NCBI GenBank assembly: GCA_902826215.1
Contig: CADEDY010000003.1
Span: forward strand, 62,001-126,000
Reading direction: 5' to 3'
DNA from: an uncultured Bacteroidota bacterium
Lineage (GTDB): Bacteria; Bacteroidota; Bacteroidia; Flavobacteriales_F; PHOS-HE28
Length of the DNA stretch: 64,000 bases
In this document: in pieces, positions 8,630 to 16,106 of the stretch
How positions within the stretch are numbered: the first letter of the stretch is position 1
Layout: each line of letters opens with the position of its first letter
Position numbers and translations under genes: made by a program
Notes under the pieces: model-generated
The model's database searches: none
Told to the model about the DNA's origin: nothing
What the model saw: only the letters and a program-made list of their open reading frames with translations

Positions 8630-9261
8630 GGCCCCCGTACGCATACATCGCCGTGGAAGGGCTCATCGGTGCAGGCAAGACCACCTTGGCCAAACGTTTG
8701 GCAAGGGAATGGGAGGGAAGGATCGTCCTGGAGGAATTCGACGACAATCCCTTTCTGCCCCGCTTCTATGAGGAGCCCGAGCGCTATGGATTCTCGGTGG
8801 AATTGTCCTTCTTGGCCCAGCGTTATCATCAACTGAAACGGGTCACCGAACAAGACCTGTTCAGTGCATGCACGGTCGCCGATTATTCATTGGGAAAATC
8901 ACTGGTTTTCGCCAATGTCACCTTGCAGCCCGATGAATACGCGCTTTTCCGCGACCTCTACGGCATCATGTACACCGACCTACCGCGACCGGAGTTGATC
9001 ATTTACTTGCACTTGGACATGATACGAGTCAAGGAGCGGATCCGGTCCAGGGGTAGGAGTTATGAACAAAGTATCCCCATTGAGTACCTCTCTCAGCTTC
9101 AGGAAAGGTACCTGGATCACCTCCAGAAACTGAACGAAGACCGCGTGTTGGTCGTCGACCTCGAAGGCCACGACCTGATGAACGACGCGCCGGTCTACGA
9201 AAGACTGCTGCAAGCCATCGCCACGGAGGTACCCGCTGGGTATCGCGTCGTCACACTTTGA
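8626..9261 (+). CDS. Deoxynucleoside kinase (second copy)
   Basis: A 211-residue deoxynucleoside kinase, clearly homologous to the protein at 897-1616 but without its basic tail. Walker A is GLIGAGKT (residues 12-19); substrate-site features are EEFDDNPFLPRFY and the DYS motif in VADYSLGKSLVF, where the other copy has DRT. The lid motif RGRSYEQSIPIEYL is present. DYS instead of DRT hints at a different substrate preference, but this is inference. The start is fixed by the ATGA overlap with folK; further upstream starts would run inside folK. Confidence 0.9.
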   Translation: MRPPYAYIAVEGLIGAGKTTLAKRLAREWEGRIVLEEFDDNPFLPRFYEEPERYGFSVELSFLAQRYHQLKRVTEQDLFSACTVADYSLGKSLVFANVTLQPDEYALFRDLYGIMYTDLPRPELIIYLHLDMIRVKERIRSRGRSYEQSIPIEYLSQLQERYLDHLQKLNEDRVLVVDLEGHDLMNDAPVYERLLQAIATEVPAGYRVVTL

Positions 9262-9332
9262 GCGACATGGATGCACGTTGGACTGTGGAGAAGTGCGAAC
9301 CACGGCCGAACCGAACCTCACGTCGCGACGGT

Positions 9333-9340
9333 TATGTTTG
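9333..9340 (+). promoter_or_regulatory. Bacteroidota -7 box (TATGTTTG) of the TPR lipoprotein gene
   Basis: An exact TAnnTTTG match, 31 bases before the chosen ATG and inside the longer open frame. This supports the downstream start and an untranslated leader of roughly 27 bases. The -33 element is poor. Confidence 0.5.
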
Positions 9341-9371
9341 CAGCCGAAATCACGAAACACGTAGCGAATTC

Positions 9372-11093
9372 ATGGAAAAGCGGCACCTCAAGGGGCTCTC
9401 TCTGCTCACACTGACCTGGTTGGCTGTAACCGGCTGCGGCGGGATCGGGAAGATGAACAAGTATGTCGAGAACATCAAGTATACCGTTGATCCCAACCCG
9501 CTCATCGTCCAAGGCGATTCCGTTGCGGTGAACGTGAACGGGAACTTCCCAGGCAAGTATTTCTACAAGAAGGCACAGGTTGAACTCACACCTACGCTGA
9601 CGTACACCGGCGGCGAAACCCCGTTCAAGACCGCCTTCTTCCAAGGGGAAGGTGCTGTGGGTAACAACACCGTGATCCCGTACGAGACCGGCAAGGCCTT
9701 CAACTACATGCACAAGGTGGCCTACACACCGAGCATGGCTGAAAGCGAGCTCGTGGTGAAGATCCTCGGCAAGCAAGGCAAAGAAGGAAAGAAGCAATTG
9801 GAGTTCGACCCGGTGAAGATCGCCGACGGTGTGATCACCACCCCTTATCTTATGATGAGCGACGACAAGGTTCTTCTTGCCAAGGACGCCTTCGTTCGCA
9901 TCACCGATCACACTCAGGATGCCACCTTGAACTACTTGGTGAATTCCTCCGTTGTGCGCCCGAATGAATTGAAGGACGCGGACATCAAAGCGATGACCGA
10001 CTTCTTCAAGATGATGAAGACCAACCCGAACATCGTCGCCAAGAGCTTGTCCGTGGATGCTTGGGCCAGCCCCGAGGGTGAGTTAAGCAAGAACGAGAAC
10101 CTCGCTGATGACCGTGCGAAGAGCGCAAAGAGCTGGGCCAAGGGCGAGTTGCTCCGCGCCAAGTCCGATTCCGCCAAGTTGGATGCCTTCTACACCCTCA
10201 CTGCACGAGGTGAGGACTGGGAAGGCTTCAAACGTGCCATGCAGGCCAGCACCACCGTGCCCGACAAGGAGTTGGTGTTGCGTGTGTTGGAGATGTATCC
10301 CGACGTGACCAAGCGTGAGGAAGAGATCAAGAACATGGCGGCCACCTACAAGGAGATCGCCGATCAGATCCTGCCCCAATTGCGTCGCAGTGAAATGAAG
10401 TTGAACTACCAGCGCGTGGGCAAGACCGATGCACAACTCACCGAAATGAGCAGCACCATGCCCGACTCATTGAACGTGGAGGAACTGCTCTTCGCAGCCA
10501 CCCTCACCACGGATATCAATGAGCAGCTCCGGATCTACAAAGAGACCGAGCGCGTTCACCCAACGGACTACCGCGGTGCCAACAATGTGGGCTACATCTA
10601 CATGATGCAGAACAAGATGGCCGAAGCGGAGTCACAGTTCCAGAAGGCGAACACCATCATGGACAATCCGGTGAGCACGAACAACCTCGGTGTTGTAGCT
10701 CGTCTGAGGGGCGATCGCAAGAAGGCGGCCGAACTCTTCGCCAAGGCCAGCGCAGCTGGTCCAGAGGTGAAGTACAACCAAGGCCTCCTCAACATCCAGA
10801 ACGGCGACTACTCCGCCGCGAACTCCAACATGGCCGGTGCCAAGAGCTTCAACTCCGCATTGGCCAAAATGCTCGGTGGCGATGCTGCCGGTGCACAAGC
10901 CCTCCTCGACGGCAGCACCGAGAAGGACAGCGCCATGGGCCACTACCTCGCCGCCATCATCGCAGCCCGCCAAAGCAACTGCGACGGCGTTCGCAGCCAT
11001 CTCGGTATGGCCGTGCAAAAGGATGCCAGCCTGCGCGAGAAGGCCATGAAGGACCTCGAGTTCCGCAATTGCAAGGACAACCTCGGCCTCTAA
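9372..11093 (+). CDS. Lipoprotein with OmpA-like and tetratricopeptide-repeat regions
   Basis: A 573-residue predicted lipoprotein: basic start MEKRHLKG, hydrophobic segment, then lipobox LAVTGC. The N-terminal part (residues 25-200) is beta-rich. Around residues 225-260 the pattern VDAWASPEGE...N..L...RA resembles the OmpA-like fold used by Bacteroidota to bind peptidoglycan. Residues about 365-470 hold TPR units (YRGANNVGYIYMMQNKMAEA, TNNLGVVARLRGDRKKAAEL), and Asn/Ala-rich helical repeats follow. An envelope scaffold role is likely; no enzyme motif is seen. The start is supported by the -7 box at 9333; a 38-residue upstream extension is open but has no signal sequence. Confidence 0.8.
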   Translation: MEKRHLKGLSLLTLTWLAVTGCGGIGKMNKYVENIKYTVDPNPLIVQGDSVAVNVNGNFPGKYFYKKAQVELTPTLTYTGGETPFKTAFFQGEGAVGNNTVIPYETGKAFNYMHKVAYTPSMAESELVVKILGKQGKEGKKQLEFDPVKIADGVITTPYLMMSDDKVLLAKDAFVRITDHTQDATLNYLVNSSVVRPNELKDADIKAMTDFFKMMKTNPNIVAKSLSVDAWASPEGELSKNENLADDRAKSAKSWAKGELLRAKSDSAKLDAFYTLTARGEDWEGFKRAMQASTTVPDKELVLRVLEMYPDVTKREEEIKNMAATYKEIADQILPQLRRSEMKLNYQRVGKTDAQLTEMSSTMPDSLNVEELLFAATLTTDINEQLRIYKETERVHPTDYRGANNVGYIYMMQNKMAEAESQFQKANTIMDNPVSTNNLGVVARLRGDRKKAAELFAKASAAGPEVKYNQGLLNIQNGDYSAANSNMAGAKSFNSALAKMLGGDAAGAQALLDGSTEKDSAMGHYLAAIIAARQSNCDGVRSHLGMAVQKDASLREKAMKDLEFRNCKDNLGL

Positions 11094-11112
11094 GTCGATC
11101 ATACCAGATCAT

Positions 11113-11150
11113 GAAGCCCTTCCGCCATTCGGCGGAGGGGCTTCTTCGTT
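11113..11150 (+). terminator. Intrinsic terminator after the TPR lipoprotein gene
   Basis: A 14-bp stem with one G-T pair (GAAGCCCTTCCGCC / GGCGGAGGGGCTTC) and loop ATTC, followed by TTCGTT, 19 bases after the stop codon. Confidence 0.8.
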
Positions 11151-11332
11151 GGAACTTGGGCGAGGACTTCACGGGAGCTTATACTCCGTGCGGGAGCCAG
11201 GTGATCTTCATCGTGCAGGTCCAGCCTTGATTCAACTACGGTGATCACCGCAGTATTTAAAGGTTGTGCCCGTATTTCCTCGCACTGCTGCATGAGGGAG
11301 TTTTGCCTGGTCAATAACAAAGCATAACCGAC

Positions 11333-12082
11333 ATGAATTACAAACTCCCACTGCTGGTGTTCATGAGTTTCTCCTTGGTCCTGACTTCCTGCAAAAAGGA
11401 CGACGAGACCCCCGAACCCGCACCCGCTGGGCCAAGCGGCTCGAACAATTCTACGGCGAACACGACACCCAGCTTCCCCGGATCCGATGGGTCGCTCTGG
11501 GCAGTGAAGACCACCACGGTGCAATCCACCCCGATCGGCCCTTTCACCATTGAACTTGGAACCGGCGTCGCGGTGTTCACGAGCGATTCGTATAGTACGT
11601 ATCTTCCTGCAGGTGCGGTCACGCTCAACAGCACCGGCCTCACCCAGAACAGCAACAATACGTACGTCCTGACCCCTTCACAGACCAACCCCACGGGAGT
11701 TGACTTCAGCAGCGGTGTCAATTGGAGTGTTTCAGGTGGTGCGAGCGTACCTGGCTTCAACTACGATGTAAGCAGTTTGCCTTTTCCCAGTGTTGCATCC
11801 ATTACCAGTGCTGCTACGGTGAACCGCTCGGCGGGCTACACGCTTTCAACGACTTCCGTGATCAACGCGGATTCGGTGATCTTCGCGATCGGCGGTGTGA
11901 ACAAGACCCTGGCAGGGAACAACGGCTCCTGCAACTTCACGGCGGACGACCTGGCATCCCTGAGCGCGGGAGCCAGCGTGGCACAGATCGTAGGGTATTC
12001 CTACACAAGTCAAACCATCGGTAGCAAGTTGTACTACTTCGGTAAGGAAAGTGTTCAGACGCTTTCAGTGACCATACAGTGA
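11333..12082 (+). CDS. Small secreted lipoprotein, Ser/Thr/Asn-rich, function unknown
   Basis: A 249-residue protein with the lipobox LVLTSC followed by KKDDE, a typical Bacteroidota lipoprotein start. A Pro/Ser/Asn/Thr-rich linker (residues 25-50) follows, then a beta-rich domain with many Thr, Ser and Val (for example GPFTIELGTGVAVFTSD and SVIFAIGGVNKTLAGN). The acidic residues after the lipid Cys fit surface export of lipoproteins in this phylum. I recognise no family. It stands alone between two terminators. The 180 bases upstream hold no recognisable TAnnTTTG box. Confidence 0.75.
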   Translation: MNYKLPLLVFMSFSLVLTSCKKDDETPEPAPAGPSGSNNSTANTTPSFPGSDGSLWAVKTTTVQSTPIGPFTIELGTGVAVFTSDSYSTYLPAGAVTLNSTGLTQNSNNTYVLTPSQTNPTGVDFSSGVNWSVSGGASVPGFNYDVSSLPFPSVASITSAATVNRSAGYTLSTTSVINADSVIFAIGGVNKTLAGNNGSCNFTADDLASLSAGASVAQIVGYSYTSQTIGSKLYYFGKESVQTLSVTIQ

Positions 12083-12101
12083 TCCTTCTCCTTTTGGTAC
12101 G

Positions 12102-12132
12102 GAAAGGCTACCGAAAGGTGGCCTTTCTTTGT
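12102..12132 (+). terminator. Intrinsic terminator between lipoprotein and sensor kinase genes
   Basis: An 11-bp stem with one G-T pair (GAAAGGCTACC / GGTGGCCTTTC) and GAAA tetraloop followed by a T-rich tail. It lies only 18 bases before the sensor kinase ATG. Confidence 0.75.
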
Positions 12133-12149
12133 TGGCGGTCTTGTGAAGG

Positions 12150-13904
12150 ATGAATGCTCGTGCGCGATCTCTCTTGGTGAAAGGGTTTCTTCTTTCGGTT
12201 GCTTTGCCATTGGCTTTCTGTTCGACGGCACAGGATCTTTCGAACCCTACGGATACGATACTATACCTGGCTTACGATCAGCTGGTTGCCGACCTGAACG
12301 GATCCAGGGTGGCACTTCAAAGGGCCTTGGCGGAGAGCAGAGCGAACCATCGGGATACGGCCGTAGGTGAATGTCTTGATCGACTTGGAACAGTGTATTA
12401 CCTGGAGGGAACCTACGATTCCAGTTTGTACTATGGATTGGCCGCGATCGACCATTATCGTGTCATGGGTGATAGGGTACGCCTGGGCTCTGCGCTGTGT
12501 GGTTTGGGCCATCAGATCAAGCGCCGGGACCTGCCAGAAGCCTTCCGGCGATTCCAACAGGGGCTTCAGATCCTCGAGGCTGAACAAGCCACCGACGAGC
12601 TGAAAGCGAACTATGATAACTACGGTGTTCTCCATGAAATGAACCAGGACCTGGATAGTGCGGAGTACTTCTATCACCGATCCCTAAGGATCAAAGAGGA
12701 GCAGGGCGATAGCGTGGGGATTCCGTACAGCTTGAACAAGCTGGCTACCGTTCACGTGTTACGAATGGAATTCGACGATGCCCTTGAGAAGTTCGAAACT
12801 GCGAGGTCGATCAGACGGAGGCTGGATGACAGGCTCGGCTTGGCTGAACAAGAGTCGTATTTCGGGGATCTCTACGAAGCGTGGGGGCGGTATCCGGAAG
12901 CCATTCTTCATTTCCAAAGTGCCATTGATCAAGCAGCGAACGTCGGGTATGTTCAATTACAGCAGACTGCGTATTCGAACTTGGCGCGCTGCATGGAGCA
13001 TACCGGAGATCTTGCCGGGGCACTGTATGCAACACGCGCAGGCGAGGAACTGAAGGACAGCCTACTGAACGAGCAGAACATGCGGACCATCCTCGAGCTG
13101 GAAGAGCGCTTTTATGCAGTGGAAAGGGATCAACGGATCCATGAACTGGCCAGTCGTGCAGAGCGGCGAACCCTCATCATATGGATCGGTTCGGCACTTC
13201 TTGCATTGTTCATTGCTGTCGTTTCGCTGATCCAACAACGAAGGATCAGGCTGGAACGCGCACGCACGGACGCCGAGATCATTCTGGAACGCGAAAAGGG
13301 ACTCCGGGCAATTTTCGTATCCACCGAGAAGGAGCGACAACGGATCGCGAAAGAGCTTCACGATGGGATCGGCCAGCAATTGAGCGCCGCCCGCTTCCGA
13401 TTGGACGAACTTCAAAGCAAGTGGTCTTCTGCCCCTGGGGCTTTGGCGGAAGTGGCGGCTTTGGTCGATGCCACGGCACATGAGACGAGGGAGTTATCCC
13501 ATCAAATGATGCCGCGCACATTGAGGACACTTGGATTGTCGCCGGCCCTGAAGGACATGGTCCAAAAGGCCTTGAGGGGAACGTCAATTGAGTATTCCTA
13601 CGAACAACTCGGGCAGGCGGTCGATGTCAGGGGCGATGAAGCCACGGCACTCTACAGGATCGCCCAGGAACTCATCAATAACGTGACCAAGCATTCGAGG
13701 GCAAGGAAGGTGAATGTACAACTGGTGGGAACCACCAGTGGAACGATGCTGATGGTCGAGGATGACGGTATCGGAATCCGTGAAGAGACTTCCTATGGTA
13801 TGGGCTTGATGAATATTGCCGAACGCGCCCGAACCTTCGGTGGATCGTTCCACATTTCGCGAGGGCTGGAGCAAGGCACCGTAGCCGTGGTCCGCTTGCC
13901 TTAA
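12150..13904 (+). CDS. TPR-containing sensor histidine kinase (HisKA_3 / NarL partner type)
   Basis: A 584-residue membrane sensor kinase. After a signal-like segment (residues 8-28) the periplasmic part (about 45-310) is built of TPR units. A transmembrane helix lies at about 342-360 (IIWIGSALLALFIAVVSLI), then a coiled-coil linker. The HisKA_3 dimerisation domain has the phosphoacceptor H404 in RQRIAKELHDGIGQQLS. The HATPase domain shows the N box (AQELINNVTKHSRA), G1 (VEDDGIGI) and G2 (YGMGLMNIAERA). This kinase type normally phosphorylates a LuxR/NarL-type regulator, but none is adjacent. The transcript would start within or just after the preceding terminator; no clear promoter box is visible. 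Confidence 0.9.
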   Translation: MNARARSLLVKGFLLSVALPLAFCSTAQDLSNPTDTILYLAYDQLVADLNGSRVALQRALAESRANHRDTAVGECLDRLGTVYYLEGTYDSSLYYGLAAIDHYRVMGDRVRLGSALCGLGHQIKRRDLPEAFRRFQQGLQILEAEQATDELKANYDNYGVLHEMNQDLDSAEYFYHRSLRIKEEQGDSVGIPYSLNKLATVHVLRMEFDDALEKFETARSIRRRLDDRLGLAEQESYFGDLYEAWGRYPEAILHFQSAIDQAANVGYVQLQQTAYSNLARCMEHTGDLAGALYATRAGEELKDSLLNEQNMRTILELEERFYAVERDQRIHELASRAERRTLIIWIGSALLALFIAVVSLIQQRRIRLERARTDAEIILEREKGLRAIFVSTEKERQRIAKELHDGIGQQLSAARFRLDELQSKWSSAPGALAEVAALVDATAHETRELSHQMMPRTLRTLGLSPALKDMVQKALRGTSIEYSYEQLGQAVDVRGDEATALYRIAQELINNVTKHSRARKVNVQLVGTTSGTMLMVEDDGIGIREETSYGMGLMNIAERARTFGGSFHISRGLEQGTVAVVRLP

Positions 13905-14266
13905 GGAGATCGAACTGGACTGTGAAAAGCTATTCGTTGATCACGACCATTTCTGAGCGGCTCCGCGGTGACGCCTGACCTTGTCCGGAAATGGTGTGCA
14001 TTGCGTTCGCACCGTTACCCGAAGACGTGGATCTCCTCCCGGCCAGCGGTTGACCCGACCAGATGAGGTCGACCATCGTCCGCCGCAGTGCGGACGTAAT
14101 AGCTCGTGCATTGCACCTGGGGCCGCCTAAGAAGCCTTCTTCACTCAGCGCGAACAGGACCGCATTCGTGCAATCGGTGCTCATGATGTTTTCCTCTTGG
14201 CCATAGCCCTTCAAGCAGGCCTGTGTTATTGAGTATTGGATCAAGCAACAAGGATCCACTCAAAGC
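13905..14266. other. Intergenic stretch without a supportable gene
   Basis: Between the sensor kinase stop and the next terminator there are about 360 bases. A minus-strand frame could encode up to 84 residues from an ATG at 14184 (STDCTNAVLFALSEEG...), but its composition is Ser/Arg/Gly-rich and shows no motif, signal peptide or promoter. It may be a degenerate remnant or chance. No repeat or RNA gene was seen. Confidence 0.4.
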
Positions 14267-14296
14267 AAAAGGCCCTGCCATTCGGCAGGGCCTTTT
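14267..14296 (-). terminator. Intrinsic terminator of the PorG-like gene
   Basis: A 13-bp perfect stem (AAAAGGCCCTGCC / GGCAGGGCCTTTT) with loop ATTC, 20 bases beyond the minus-strand stop. T-rich sequence follows on the minus strand. Confidence 0.8.
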
Positions 14297-14316
14297 GAAG
14301 AAGGAGGTTCCTCGTG

Positions 14317-15288
14317 TTAGAACACGATCTTCTGCCGGCTGATACGGGTGCGGTATTTCTTTGAACCGCTCTTGTACTTCACCAGTTTGTAATGCACCTG
14401 GAATTTGAAGAACAGGTAGGCATCCAGATCGGTCTCGTCACCACGTTGCTGACCAGCAGCGGTCGGGTTGAGGCCGGCATCCGTAGCGCTCAAGCTGGGG
14501 TCTGCAAGGAAAGCAGCAATATCACCATGCGCGGCCTGCAGGGCGATCGGGTCGTAATACTTGGTGCTCACGTCATCGATGTAATCCGTGAACGTCTTGG
14601 TGTACTGGAGTTCGACCCCGCCGCTCAGCTGTTTCGTGAACGCCTTGCGCAGACCAAGACCCATGGGGATGCAGACCTGTAAGTTATTATATTCCTCGGC
14701 CCCACCAGGAAGACCCTGGCCTTCGGTACCAAGCGGCTTCAGGCGCACCCATGCATTCTCGAATTGGGCTTTCGGATCGAAATAGAATCCGCCGACACCG
14801 GCGAACAAGTACAACCCGACCCGCGCCGATTTGGTGCCTTGCACACCACGTAGATCATAGACGTGGCCAAGTTCCTCGCGATAGAGGTGGAACTCATAGA
14901 CCACGGAAAGCTCATAGATATCGGTCTTGAAGCTCAAATTCCGGTTCTGCCGGAACACTTCGGTGGTCAGGTTGTCGTTACCAGCAAGAATGCCGTACGT
15001 CAATCGCGTCCGAAGTGCCATCTTCTGCGCCAAGTAATACCGGTAGTCGAAAGCGACTGCAGGACGGGTCTGGCTCAGTTCAAGGTCCCACACGAACGGC
15101 GAGCCGATCTGGTTACGTCCACCCAATTCACCCAAGAAGTTCGAAAAGCCGAACCCGATGCTCACTTCACGTCGATGCGTCTTCCAATAGCTGGACTGCC
15201 GGAAATACTGGGCAGAAACGGTTTGTGCGCACAGGAGCACGCCCAGAACGACAAGTAGTTGTGAAAAGCGGGAGTAGCGTTCCTTCAT
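14317..15288 (-). CDS. DUF6089 / PorG-like outer-membrane beta-barrel protein
   Basis: A 323-residue protein with a signal peptide (from MKERYSRFSQLL to VSAQ) and amphipathic beta-strands throughout. The N-terminal hallmark is SSYWKTHRREVSIGFGFSNFLGELGG, read here as two motifs (SYWKTHRREV and GFSNFLGELGG) typical of DUF6089. That family includes PorG, an outer-membrane part of the type IX secretion machinery. It ends in aromatic residues (KIVF), as barrel proteins do. A T9SS role would fit the T9SS cargo in this window but is inferred. The start at MKERYS is chosen for the signal peptide; a 16-residue extension is open. The promoter box is at 15310-15317. Confidence 0.8.
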   Translation of the reverse strand: MKERYSRFSQLLVVLGVLLCAQTVSAQYFRQSSYWKTHRREVSIGFGFSNFLGELGGRNQIGSPFVWDLELSQTRPAVAFDYRYYLAQKMALRTRLTYGILAGNDNLTTEVFRQNRNLSFKTDIYELSVVYEFHLYREELGHVYDLRGVQGTKSARVGLYLFAGVGGFYFDPKAQFENAWVRLKPLGTEGQGLPGGAEEYNNLQVCIPMGLGLRKAFTKQLSGGVELQYTKTFTDYIDDVSTKYYDPIALQAAHGDIAAFLADPSLSATDAGLNPTAAGQQRGDETDLDAYLFFKFQVHYKLVKYKSGSKKYRTRISRQKIVF

Positions 15289-15309
15289 GGGCACAAGGCC
15301 GACAGCAGC

Positions 15310-15317
15310 CAAATATA
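15310..15317 (-). promoter_or_regulatory. Bacteroidota -7 box (TATATTTG, minus strand) of the PorG-like gene
   Basis: An exact TAnnTTTG match on the minus strand, about 22 bases before the chosen ATG, implying a leader of about 16 bases. It lies inside the longer open frame and so argues for the shorter protein. Confidence 0.55.
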
Positions 15318-15422
15318 GAAGCTTTGACCGATCCACGGGGTATGATCAGAATGAGCCACTACCACTAAAGACCTGTTGATGGTGAAATGGTTGCCTTTCT
15401 ACACGGATGATCCCAATAGGTT

Positions 15423-15971
15423 TCATTCCGTAGAACGCATGCCTCTGGTGCACCACCAAAGCACCACACCGGCGCAAACGCTTACGTTCAGCGAGTGTTT
15501 GCTGCCGAACTGCGGGATCACCACGCAGGTGTCGCTCGCCTCGATGATCGCATTGGACACCCCGGTCAATTCGTTGCCGAAGACAAGGACGATAGGTTCC
15601 GAGGGCTCATGGGCAAGGCTGTTCAGGGGGATCGCCAGTTGGGTCTGCTCCACCGCCACGATACGGTATCCTTCGGCTTTGGATCGCTTTATGGCCTCCA
15701 AGGCATTCGGTTCTGCGGTCCACGGAACCGATAGGGTCGCGCCCAACGCACTTTTCTCGATCTCACGGTGAGGGGGCCGTGGCGTGAAGCCGCACAGAAC
15801 GACCCCTTCGGCGCCGAACGCATCTGCCGTGCGGAAGATCGAACCTACGTTATGCCGGCTCCGCACATCGTCGAGCAGCAAGCGGATCGGGAACTTCGGC
15901 CGATCGCGATGAGCCTCCGCAGAAGGTCGCTCCAATTCATCCATCGAGAGCTTGCGGTCGTGCTGGGGCAT
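15423..15971 (-). CDS. TrmH-family (SPOUT) RNA 2'-O-methyltransferase
   Basis: A 182-residue SPOUT-class methyltransferase that uses S-adenosylmethionine to methylate a ribose 2'-OH in tRNA or rRNA. All three TrmH motifs are visible: motif 1 RSRHNVGSIFRTADAFGAEG, motif 2 VLVFGNELTGVS, and motif 3 IPQFGSKHSLNVSVCAG, with the trefoil-knot asparagine. No extra RNA-binding domain is present, so the exact target cannot be told. The start at MPQHDRKLSMDEL is chosen; an upstream ATG would add 28 residues. It is divergent from mutS. Confidence 0.9.
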   Translation of the reverse strand: MPQHDRKLSMDELERPSAEAHRDRPKFPIRLLLDDVRSRHNVGSIFRTADAFGAEGVVLCGFTPRPPHREIEKSALGATLSVPWTAEPNALEAIKRSKAEGYRIVAVEQTQLAIPLNSLAHEPSEPIVLVFGNELTGVSNAIIEASDTCVVIPQFGSKHSLNVSVCAGVVLWWCTRGMRSTE

Positions 15972-16106
15972 GGCTGTTCGGAAAATGTGAAGAACGGAGG
16001 AGGGATCGTTGATGTAGGCTCCTGGCGTGGTGAGTACCTTGCCCGGCTTGGCCAAGAGGCGCGCAGAACCACTGTTCCGGTGCGAAAATAGGTCTTCGAA
16101 AAAGCG

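Noticed and set aside
13930-14259. Minus-strand open frame of up to 109 residues between the sensor kinase and the PorG-like gene
   Set aside because: No motif, signal sequence, promoter box or family likeness; composition is Ser/Arg/Gly-rich. Kept only as an intergenic note.
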